From Alphaproteobacteria bacterium (GTDB lineage Bacteria; Pseudomonadota; Alphaproteobacteria; JAVJVX01): a stretch of DNA of 64,000 nt. Made by a program: the position numbers and the translations under genes. The notes beneath the pieces were generated by a model. The model saw only the letters and a program-made list of their open reading frames with translations, did no database searches and had not been told where the DNA came from. Location of the stretch: the NCBI GenBank assembly GCA_040220875.1, contig JAVJVX010000006.1:62001-126000 (forward strand), in the 5' to 3' direction. This document shows positions 46,834-54,558 of the stretch, in pieces (the first letter of the stretch is position 1; each line of letters starts with the position of its first letter).

Positions 46834-47502
46834 ATGCGCGCAAGGAAAGGCAGTCCAGTGAGTGAAACCGGCCTCTCCAAGCTGAAGCAATGGGCAGACA
46901 ACCTGCCGCCCGCCGATGAAAGACCCTCCAGGACCGACGCCGAGGACGCGATTCGCGTTCTCCTGAAATGGGCCGGCGACGATCCGGGCCGCGAGGGCCT
47001 CCTGGATACGCCGGGCCGCGTCGCCCGCGCCTTCGAGGAATGGTTCTCGGGCTACCGGCAGGACCCGGTCGAAGTACTGGCGACCACCTTCGAGGAGGTC
47101 GATGGCTATGATGAAATCGTGCTGCTTCGAAATATCGGGTTCGAGTCCCATTGCGAGCATCACCTCGCTCCCATCATCGGTGTCGCCCATGTCGGGTATC
47201 TGCCCGATCACCGCGTTGTGGGAATTAGCAAGCTCGCGCGTGTCGTGGATCTTTACGCCCGCCGACTGCAGATCCAGGAAAAAATGACGGCCCAGATTGC
47301 GACCGCCATCGAGGCCGTCCTTGAACCCCGGGGCGTGGCCGTCGTCATCGAGGCCGAGCATCAATGCATGACGACCCGCGGCGTTCACAAACGTGGCGTG
47401 ACCATGGTCACCAGCCGGATGCTGGGCGTCTTTCGCGATCAGGGCGAGACGCGCCGCGAGTTTCTTTCTATGATCGGAAACCCGCAGACGACCGGATTTT
47501 AG
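46834..47502 (+). CDS. folE: GTP cyclohydrolase I
   Basis: First enzyme of tetrahydrofolate synthesis (GTP to dihydroneopterin triphosphate). 222 residues. It has [20 protein letters not shown], the zinc/active-site [34 protein letters not shown] and [12 protein letters not shown]. An alternative GTG start at 46858 has a good ribosome site; the ATG at 46834 also does. Confidence 0.95.
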   Translation: MRARKGSPVSETGLSKLKQWADNLPPADERPSRTDAEDAIRVLLKWAGDDPGREGLLDTPGRVARAFEEWFSGYRQDPVEVLATTFEEVDGYDEIVLLRNIGFESHCEHHLAPIIGVAHVGYLPDHRVVGISKLARVVDLYARRLQIQEKMTAQIATAIEAVLEPRGVAVVIEAEHQCMTTRGVHKRGVTMVTSRMLGVFRDQGETRREFLSMIGNPQTTGF

Positions 47503-47504
47503 AT

Positions 47505-47576
47505 ATGGCGTCGCTGCGCGGGGACGGGCCCCGGCCCGGCGGGAAGAAGCGCAATGACCTGGCAGACTCCGCGTGA
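47505..47576 (+). CDS. Possible 23-codon ORF coupled to trkH
   Basis: ATG at 47505 opens a 23-codon frame (MASLRGDGPRPGGKKRNDLA and three more) whose TGA overlaps the trkH GTG start. It could serve for translational coupling between folE and trkH, or simply be chance. It is basic and low-complexity, without a recognisable domain. Confidence 0.25.
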   Translation: MASLRGDGPRPGGKKRNDLADSA

Positions 47577-49021
47577 TTAGTTACCAGTCGGTTTTTTTCA
47601 TCCTGGGCATTCTCCTGACCACGCTGGGGATGATGATGTGCATCCCCATGGTGGTCGACCTGTTTCTGCAGTCGCCCGACTGGCTCGTCTTCATGGCCTC
47701 GGCCGGGGTCTCCATATTCGTGGGCGTGGCACTCATCCTGACCATGCGCAGCGAGCGGATCACCTTCCGTGCCCGCGAGGCCTTCATCCTAACCACGGCG
47801 AGCTGGCTGCTGATCGCGTTATTCGGCGCGCTGCCGTTCATGTTCTCGGAACTCCGGATGTCCGTCGCGGACGCCTTCTTCGAATCCATGAGTGGCATCA
47901 CGACCACCGGCGCCACGGTCATCACAACCCTCACCAACGCGCCTCCGGGCATTCTCATCTGGCGCGCCCTCCTTCAGTGGCTGGGCGGAATCGGGTTCAT
48001 CGTGATGGCCATCGCGGTTCTGCCCCTCTTGCGCGTGGGCGGCATGCAGCTGTTCCAGACCGAATCCTCTGACCAGTCGGAAAAGATCATGCCTCGCGCG
48101 ACGCAGATCGCAGGCGGAACAGTCGCGCTCTATGTTGGCTTTTCGTGTATCTGCGCCCTTTTATATTGGGCTGCAGGTATGTCGGGATTCGACGCCATAG
48201 CCCATGCCATGACGACAATTGCCACGGGCGGATTTTCCACGTCAGATGAATCCATTCGATTTTTCGATAACACCGCAATTGATGTGGTGGCCATCACCTT
48301 CATGCTGATCGGCAGCCTCCCCTTCGCATTGTATCTGCAGGCAATTCGCGGCCGACCGCTCATTCTCTGGCACGACAGTCAAGTGCGATGGTTTCTCACA
48401 TTCCTGGTTGCAACCATCACGATTATAACAGCCTGGCTTTATCTTACCGGCCAGTACGGTTTTTCGAATTCCGTGCGCTACAGCGCTTTTAACGTGATCT
48501 CGATTGTGACTACCACAGGGTATGCGAGTGCGAACTACGACACGTGGGGCGCCTTCGCCGTGGGCGCATTTTTCTTCCTGATGGTGGTCGGCGGCTGCTC
48601 CGGCTCCACAACCTGCGGAATAAAGATTTTCCGCTTCCAGGTCATTTACGAGACGGCGCGCGTCCAGATCAGTCGCCTGCTGTCGCCCCACGGGGTCTTC
48701 GTGCCGCGCTTCAATGGCAAGGCGTTGCCCGAGGGCGTGTCCGAATCGGTGATGAGCTTTTTCTTTGTTTTCGCGCTGAGTTTCAGCGTTCTCGCACTGG
48801 GGCTGGGCTTCGTCGGGCTCGATTTCGTCACCGCCATGTCCGCCGCCGCCAGCGCCATCGCCTGCGTAGGCCCGGGGCTGGGCCACATCGTGGGGCCGGC
48901 CGGCACGTTCGCGCCGCTTCCCGATGCGGCGAAATACATGCTCGCCGCCGGCATGCTGCTTGGCCGGCTCGAGCTGTTTACCGTCCTCGTCCTGTTTGCG
49001 CCGGCCTTCTGGCGCAAGTGA
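47573..49021 (+). CDS. trkH: TrkH/TrkG potassium uptake transmembrane subunit
   Basis: 482 residues, multi-pass inner-membrane K+ transporter. The four pore repeats are visible as SMSGITTTGATVI, AMTTIATGGFST, VISIVTTTGYASANY and AASAIACVGPGLG, the selectivity-filter Gly in each, plus GGCSGSTTCGIKIFR. It starts at a GTG overlapping a short upstream frame. The gene's middle is less GC-rich than its neighbours (about 48100-48530). No trkA lies in the window. Confidence 0.93.
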   Translation: MISYQSVFFILGILLTTLGMMMCIPMVVDLFLQSPDWLVFMASAGVSIFVGVALILTMRSERITFRAREAFILTTASWLLIALFGALPFMFSELRMSVADAFFESMSGITTTGATVITTLTNAPPGILIWRALLQWLGGIGFIVMAIAVLPLLRVGGMQLFQTESSDQSEKIMPRATQIAGGTVALYVGFSCICALLYWAAGMSGFDAIAHAMTTIATGGFSTSDESIRFFDNTAIDVVAITFMLIGSLPFALYLQAIRGRPLILWHDSQVRWFLTFLVATITIITAWLYLTGQYGFSNSVRYSAFNVISIVTTTGYASANYDTWGAFAVGAFFFLMVVGGCSGSTTCGIKIFRFQVIYETARVQISRLLSPHGVFVPRFNGKALPEGVSESVMSFFFVFALSFSVLALGLGFVGLDFVTAMSAAASAIACVGPGLGHIVGPAGTFAPLPDAAKYMLAAGMLLGRLELFTVLVLFAPAFWRK

Positions 49022-49023
49022 CG

Positions 49024-49644
49024 CTAGAGAGTGTAGGGCGAGAGATAGGTGGCGATATTCTGTTCCAGCGCCACATTCAGATCGCGCATCAGGCTGTCGA
49101 CCAGTTCGAACCAGACGGCTTCGCGCTCATTGAGCGTCGCATCCTCCGCCACCGTGCGTGAATGGGTCGCCTTGGCCGTCACCTGCGCCGCCGGCACGCC
49201 CCCGCCATCGTAAATCTCGATGCGCACCGCAAGCTCCGCGTCATACCGCTCTCCCTGCTCGGTGGTGAAGAGCCCCCGGAGGCCCTGATTGGTCTCAAGC
49301 GGCACCTCGATGACCGCTGCCGTGACGATCACGAATCTGGCTGTGGCCGTCGTCCGCCCTGCCCCCGCGGCCGCCTGGAGCCGGTCCCTCGCCCAGCGCC
49401 GGGCCGCCTGCTGAGGCGGTTCCGCCATCAGATGTTCGACATGAGGCGAACGGAGCGTCGGAGTGTAGGTGCTGGTGACTTCGATCCGGGCAACGTCGAG
49501 GCGGATCGGATCGAGGTGGCCGTAGGTGAGTTCGGGAAAGGATGGCTGGGGTGGCGACGTCTTCGTGCAGCCGGCCAGCGCCGACAGCAACAGCGTCGAG
49601 AGCACCAGCGTGGCAAGCCGGGATCGGAATGGGGGGCACGGCAT
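49024..49644 (-). CDS. Predicted lipoprotein, DUF-type, unknown function
   Basis: About 206 residues. The ATG at 49644 has GGGAG eight bases upstream and gives a compact lipoprotein signal, MPCPPFRSRLATLVLSTLLL then SALAGC with Cys26 as the acylated residue. Starts at 49671 and 49698 would lengthen the n-region. The mature part is alpha/beta with VARIEVTSTYTP, VIVTAAVIEVPLE and a C-terminal amphipathic helix; I do not recognise the family. It follows hslO and converges with trkH. Confidence 0.7.
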   Translation of the reverse strand: MPCPPFRSRLATLVLSTLLLSALAGCTKTSPPQPSFPELTYGHLDPIRLDVARIEVTSTYTPTLRSPHVEHLMAEPPQQAARRWARDRLQAAAGAGRTTATARFVIVTAAVIEVPLETNQGLRGLFTTEQGERYDAELAVRIEIYDGGGVPAAQVTAKATHSRTVAEDATLNEREAVWFELVDSLMRDLNVALEQNIATYLSPYTL

Positions 49645-49681
49645 GGGCTGCGAACTCCCGACAATGGGCATCTTCTGGCGT

Positions 49682-50665
49682 TTACGCTTCACCGTCATCA
49701 CCGGCGCTTCGCCGCCAGGCAGCGATGCGCCCGTCCAGCTCGTCGACCGGGAACATATAGACGGTACTACAGAACTGGCAGGTCACGTCGATGACACCGT
49801 CGCGCTCGAGCGTCGCCTTTTCCTCCTCGGAAAAACTGGCGAGCAGGGCCAGGACACGATCCTCGCTGCACCGACACTTGTCGCGCAACCGCTTTTCCGG
49901 GAAAACACGAACGCCGAGCTCGTGAAACAGGCGGTACAGGAGATCGCCGGTCGCGAGGTCTGGATCGAGAAGTTCGTCGTCGGTGGCACTCGACAATAGC
50001 ACTTCGGCCGTATGCCAGACCTCCGCCAGACTGTCCTCGGCAAACGCCCCTGCCGCTTCTTCCAGCGGCATCCGCTGCAGCGCCAGCGCCGCGGCCCGCC
50101 AGCTGCCGTCCGCCCCCTGTCCCGCGACCAGGCGCAGGCTGGTGGCGACCTGTTCCGACTGGGTGAAATAATTGCGCGCGCAATCCGCCAAATTGGCCCC
50201 GCAGAGATCGACGATCCCCTGATAGCGCTCCGTGTCCGGTCCCTGATCGACGGTGAAGGCGAGGTACCCGCCCCCCAGGAGCCGGGGCACCGGCGCCGCG
50301 GCGAGACCGCCGGCCGCCTCGGCGGCGGCGAATTTTTCCGCATCGAAATCGGCATAGGCGCGCAGGTTGCCGTCGCTGGTGACGTCCGCGACAAGCAGGC
50401 CTACCGGCCCGTCACCGCGGGTCTGCAACGAAAAGACGCCCTCATATTTCAGCCCCCCGGCAAGCACGGCCGCGAGCGCGAGCGCTTCCGACAAAAGGGC
50501 GGAAACCGGGACCGGGTAATCATGCCGGGCGAGGATCGTGCCGAGTGCGGGGCCAAGCCGCACGATGCGCCCCAGAATACCGGCCTCACCCAGGACGAAG
50601 GATTCGATGAAGTCGCTATCAGGCGCAAGGGTCGCGCGGGCTGGAGAACCGGGCCGGTTGGGCAT
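49682..50665 (-). CDS. hslO: Redox-regulated chaperone Hsp33
   Basis: 327 residues. A cytosolic holdase activated by oxidation of its zinc-binding cysteines. These are visible in the C-terminal CRCSED and VTCQFCSTVYMF (CxC then CxxC). The N-terminal domain has SEALALAAVLAGGLKYEGVF and GPVGLLVADV, and the middle PVPRLLGGGYLAFTVDQG. Length and order are normal. It follows argF on the minus strand after 77 bases. Confidence 0.95.
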   Translation of the reverse strand: MPNRPGSPARATLAPDSDFIESFVLGEAGILGRIVRLGPALGTILARHDYPVPVSALLSEALALAAVLAGGLKYEGVFSLQTRGDGPVGLLVADVTSDGNLRAYADFDAEKFAAAEAAGGLAAAPVPRLLGGGYLAFTVDQGPDTERYQGIVDLCGANLADCARNYFTQSEQVATSLRLVAGQGADGSWRAAALALQRMPLEEAAGAFAEDSLAEVWHTAEVLLSSATDDELLDPDLATGDLLYRLFHELGVRVFPEKRLRDKCRCSEDRVLALLASFSEEEKATLERDGVIDVTCQFCSTVYMFPVDELDGRIAAWRRSAGDDGEA

Positions 50666-50742
50666 ATCCCGATGTTACCCCCTGGCAACCGCCCGAAAAA
50701 GGGTGGGGTCGCGCATTGGCGGTGTGGCGGACGTAATCGTCC

Positions 50743-51663
50743 CTAGGCGTAGCACCAGGCGAGGATCGCTTTCTGGGCGTGAAGGCGGTTTTCCGCCTCG
50801 TCCCAGACAGCCGAGCGCGGCCCGTCGAGGACGCTGGCGGCCACCTCCTCATCGCGATGCGCGGGCAGGCAGTGCATGAAAATGGCGTCCTCGGCCGCCA
50901 CCGCCATGATGTCCTCCGTCACCCGAAAGGGCGTCAGGGCCGGATCGGGCGCGCCATCCTGTTCAGCCGCGTCGCCCATCGAGACCCAGGTATCGGTGAT
51001 CACCGCCCGCGCATCCTGAACGGCCGCGAGCGGATCGGTGGTGAAGATCAGCCGGCCGTTATGCTGCCGGGCGAGCGCCTCGCTGGCCCGGACGAGATCG
51101 GCCGCCGGGCGGCGGCTCTCGGGGATGGCGAGGCGAAGTTCCGAACCCAGCAGGGCGGCCGCCTGCATCCAGCTCACGGCGACATTGTTGCCATCCCCCA
51201 GCCAGGCGATCGGCTGGCCGGTGACGGGGCCGAACCGTTCTTCGAAGGTCAGCAGGTCGGCCACGATCTGGCACGGATGGGACCGGTCTGTCAGGCCGTT
51301 GATCACGGGCACGCTCGCGTGCCGGGCGAGCTCCTCGAGCTTGGCCGGATCGTCCGTGCGGATGAGGATGCCATCGACATAGCGCGACAGAACACGCGCT
51401 GTATCGGCAATGGTCTCGCCCCGCTTGATCTGCGTCTGCTCGCCATCCAGCACGATGGCATGCCCGCCAAGCTGGAAAGCAGCCACCTCGAATGAAACAC
51501 GGGTGCGGGTCGAGGGCTTCTCGAAAATCATGGCGAGGGTCTTGCCGGCCATCACGCCGGAACCCCCGTCGCCGGCCTTGAAGCGGGCGGCGCGATCGAG
51601 AATCTGACGCAACTCACCCGGAGTCAGATCGGCCAGATCGAGAAAATGACGGGGCGGGCTCAT
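50743..51663 (-). CDS. argF: Ornithine carbamoyltransferase
   Basis: Makes citrulline from ornithine and carbamoyl phosphate. 306 residues. It has FEKPSTRTRVSFEVAAFQLG (carbamoyl-phosphate site), LSRYVDGILIRT, RSHPCQIVADLLTFEE (ornithine/carbamoyl site) and IFMHCLPAHRDEEV. It lies 51 bases downstream of argD in a probable argD-argF operon. Confidence 0.96.
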   Translation of the reverse strand: MSPPRHFLDLADLTPGELRQILDRAARFKAGDGGSGVMAGKTLAMIFEKPSTRTRVSFEVAAFQLGGHAIVLDGEQTQIKRGETIADTARVLSRYVDGILIRTDDPAKLEELARHASVPVINGLTDRSHPCQIVADLLTFEERFGPVTGQPIAWLGDGNNVAVSWMQAAALLGSELRLAIPESRRPAADLVRASEALARQHNGRLIFTTDPLAAVQDARAVITDTWVSMGDAAEQDGAPDPALTPFRVTEDIMAVAAEDAIFMHCLPAHRDEEVAASVLDGPRSAVWDEAENRLHAQKAILAWCYA

Positions 51664-51714
51664 CGGATTTGACGTCTTTCGCTTATTATCTGTCTGTCGG
51701 GCACACGCGGCCCG

Positions 51715-52905
51715 TCAGCCTTTGGCTTCATGAGCCCGGCAGGCCTGCTCGAGCATGTCCATCGCTTCGTCGATATGGGCTTCGGTCACGATCAGAGGCG
51801 GTGCGAAGCGTACGACATCGGCTCCCGCTGCGGCGGTCAAAAGTCCCTCTGCGCGAATCTCATCCACCATCTCCCGGTTGGACGGCAGACAGACCAGGCC
51901 CTGCAACATGCCCAGCCCGCGCCTGGCTTTGAAAATCCCCGGAAACCTGCCGGGAAAGGCCTCGAGCCGGTCCGCCAGATAGGCGGCCGTGTGCCGCACC
52001 CCATCCAGGAAGCCGGCTTCGGTCATCACCTCGAGAACCGCCTCGGCGGCCGCCATGGCAAGCGGATTGCCGCCAAAGGTCGAGCCATGGCTGCCCGGTG
52101 TCATCGCCGCCGCCGCCCTGTCCGTCGCCAGCACCGCGCCCACGGGAAATCCGCCGCCCAGCCCCTTGGCGAGAGTCATTACATCCGGCGCCACATCGAA
52201 CCATTCGTAGGCGAAAAGCCGGCCCGTCCGGCCCATGCCGGTCTGGACTTCGTCGAAGATCAGCAGCAGGCCGAATTCGTCACATATCGCCCGCAGGCCC
52301 TGAAGATATTCTTTCCGCGCGACATTGATTCCGCCCTCGCCCTGGACCGGCTCGACCATGATCGCGGCCGTCTCCGGGGTGACGGCGGCGCGGGCCTCGT
52401 TGAGATTGCCGAAGGCGACGTGATCGAACCCCTCTACCGGCGGGCCGAATCCTTCCAGTGTCTTGGCCTGGCCGCCAGCCGCCATGGTGGCGAGCGTCCG
52501 GCCGTGAAAGGCGAGTTCGGCCCCGATGATGCGGTAGCGCTCCGGCGCACCGTTGAAGCTCTGATACTTCCGGGCAAGCTTGATCGCGCCCTCACAGGCC
52601 TCGGCCCCGGAATTGCAGAAAAACACCCGGTCAGCAAAGCTGTGCGCCACGAGCTGGCTTGCGACCCGATCCTGGCCCGGAATCCGGAAGATGTTCGAGC
52701 AATGCCAGAGCTTGGCGGCCTGAGCCTGGAGGGCCGCGACCAGCCGTGGATGGCTGTGGCCGAGAGAGTTCACGGCAATCCCGCTGGCGAAGTCCAGGAA
52801 GCGGCGGCCATCCTCGGTGAAGAGATAGGGCCCCTCGCCCCGCTCGAAAGCGAGGTCGCATCTCCTGTAAACATCCATCAGGGCGGTCGTCACGTCGTGC
52901 TCCAT
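51715..52905 (-). CDS. argD: Acetylornithine aminotransferase
   Basis: PLP transaminase of arginine synthesis (N-acetylornithine to the semialdehyde; may also act in lysine synthesis). 396 residues. It has LDFASGIAVNSLGHSHPRLV, FFCNSGAEACEGAIKLARKY, the PLP-Asp region LLIFDEVQTGMGRTG and the PLP lysine in MTLAKGLGGGFPVGA. The ATG at 52905 is used; an in-frame TTG lies directly before it. Confidence 0.94.
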   Translation of the reverse strand: MEHDVTTALMDVYRRCDLAFERGEGPYLFTEDGRRFLDFASGIAVNSLGHSHPRLVAALQAQAAKLWHCSNIFRIPGQDRVASQLVAHSFADRVFFCNSGAEACEGAIKLARKYQSFNGAPERYRIIGAELAFHGRTLATMAAGGQAKTLEGFGPPVEGFDHVAFGNLNEARAAVTPETAAIMVEPVQGEGGINVARKEYLQGLRAICDEFGLLLIFDEVQTGMGRTGRLFAYEWFDVAPDVMTLAKGLGGGFPVGAVLATDRAAAAMTPGSHGSTFGGNPLAMAAAEAVLEVMTEAGFLDGVRHTAAYLADRLEAFPGRFPGIFKARRGLGMLQGLVCLPSNREMVDEIRAEGLLTAAAGADVVRFAPPLIVTEAHIDEAMDMLEQACRAHEAKG

Positions 52906-53030
52906 CAAGGGGCGGAAGCCGGCCGATCTTCGGCCGGCCCGGCTGAAAGCCGCGGAGTATCTGGCCCGGCCCGGCTTCTGTCAACGGAGACCGACGTGCC
53001 GGCGAGGACGATTTCGCCCGGCGACCGGCC

Positions 53031-53792
53031 TCAAGCCTTCAGGCGATAGCCGGTCCGGAACATCTGGTAGGCTGCCAGGATCAACAGGGCATTCACCGCC
53101 AGCATGAGCACGACGCCGATCCAGACCGGCGCGTCGGACACGCCGATAAACCCGTAGCGGAACCCGTCGATCAGGTAAAAGACCGGGTTGAGCAGGGCCA
53201 GTGTGTGCCAATAGCCCGTGAGCCGGTCCACCGAATAGAACGAGCCCGAGATCAGGGTCAGGGGGGTGATGATGAAATGGTTGGTCGCCGCCATATGGTC
53301 GAACTTCTGCGCCCAGATGCCCACGATGATTCCGACCAGCGACAGGGTGGTCGCGGCCGCGATCGCGTGAAAGATCACGAAGCCGGGATGCAGGATCCGC
53401 ACATCCACGAAGATTGCCATCGCGAGCCCCGCCAGAATGGCCACCGCCACGCCCCGCGCCGCGCCCCCCAGCGCATAGGCGAAAGTGAGCTCGCCCGGAG
53501 AGAGGGGCGGCATCAGCACGTCGACGATGGACCCGTCGACCTTTGCAATCATGATGGAGCTCGACGTATTGCCGAACGCATTTTGCAGCACCACCAGCAT
53601 GATCAGCCCCGGCACCAGGAATTCCGCATAGGTGACGCCGCCGGGACCCAGACTGCGTCCGATCGCCACGGTGAAAATCACGAGAAAAATCAGGGCCTGC
53701 ACGCAGGGCGCCAGCAGGGTCTGCGACCACACCTTGAGAAAACGCCTGATTTCCTTGAAAAGAAGGGTCCTGAACCCGAGCCAGTTAACCAT
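53031..53792 (-). CDS. ABC-2 type transporter permease (YadH-like)
   Basis: 253 residues with six membrane helices. It has MVNWLGFRTLLFKEIRRFLK at the start, SSIMIAKVDGSIVDVLMPPL, then LSPGELTFAYALGG, and a late GSFYSVDRLTGYW, typical of the YadH/DrrB class. The frame is open upstream to 54026, but the ATG at 53792 fits the family. The ATP-binding partner normally encoded next to it is absent here; recX is divergent and argD lies downstream. Confidence 0.87.
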   Translation of the reverse strand: MVNWLGFRTLLFKEIRRFLKVWSQTLLAPCVQALIFLVIFTVAIGRSLGPGGVTYAEFLVPGLIMLVVLQNAFGNTSSSIMIAKVDGSIVDVLMPPLSPGELTFAYALGGAARGVAVAILAGLAMAIFVDVRILHPGFVIFHAIAAATTLSLVGIIVGIWAQKFDHMAATNHFIITPLTLISGSFYSVDRLTGYWHTLALLNPVFYLIDGFRYGFIGVSDAPVWIGVVLMLAVNALLILAAYQMFRTGYRLKA

Positions 53793-53902
53793 GGGCCGGC
53801 ATCGTTCCTTTACGTCGGGGGGCATGAGGTGGCCGCAGTATAGGCGGCCGACCTGTGACCGCAAGCCGCGCTTTTTCGGCGAATTTGTGCCAGTCTCGCG
53901 CC

Positions 53903-54550
53903 ATGGAAAACAGCGAGACGGACCCGCCCCCGGCAACCGCAGCCCCCGAGCGGCGCGCGGCGCGCGGGCCGGGCGATCGGCGCCGGCCACGCAGGCCGAC
54001 GGCAAAATCGCTGGAGAATGTCGCACTCTACTATCTGGAGTGCTTCGCCAGTTCGCGCGAAAACCTGCGCCGGGTGCTCGATCGGCGCCTCAGAAAGGCC
54101 CGGGCCGTTCATCCGGACGAGGATTACGCCGCGCTGGACGAGGCGATCGGCGATATGCTCGACCGGTTCGAGCGATCCGGCCTGCTCGATGACCGGGTTT
54201 ATGCCGAGCATCTGGCCGAGAGTCTGTTGCGCCGGGGCGAGTCCCGCCGCCGCATCCAGCAGCGGCTGCGCCAAAAGGGCGTCGGTGCCGATGATATCGG
54301 GCACGCGCTCGCGCGGCTGAATGACCAGACCGCGCAGCCCGATCTGGTCGCCGCCTGCCGGCTCTTGCGCCGGCGGCGCCTCGGCCCCTACCGGCAGCGC
54401 GATCGTGCCGAACGCTTTGAAAAGGATCTGGCCGCCCTGGCGCGGGCCGGATTTTCGCTCGATACCGCGCGCGAGGTCCTCGGACTGGCGTCTCCGGAAG
54501 AGGTCGAGGCGCTGGAGCGCGACGCTGCCGAACCCGCCGCTCCCCAATAA
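53903..54550 (+). CDS. recX: RecX-family regulatory protein
   Basis: 215 residues from the ATG at 53903, the first 45 basic and disordered. The three-helix repeats are visible as ALYYLECFASSRENLRRVLD, LDDRVYAEHLAESLLRRGES, then RRRIQQRLRQKGV, and ARAGFSLDTAREVLG. RecX proteins modulate RecA; recA is not in the window. Confidence 0.85.
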   Translation: MENSETDPPPATAAPERRAARGPGDRRRPRRPTAKSLENVALYYLECFASSRENLRRVLDRRLRKARAVHPDEDYAALDEAIGDMLDRFERSGLLDDRVYAEHLAESLLRRGESRRRIQQRLRQKGVGADDIGHALARLNDQTAQPDLVAACRLLRRRRLGPYRQRDRAERFEKDLAALARAGFSLDTAREVLGLASPEEVEALERDAAEPAAPQ

Positions 54551-54558
54551 CCGTTACT

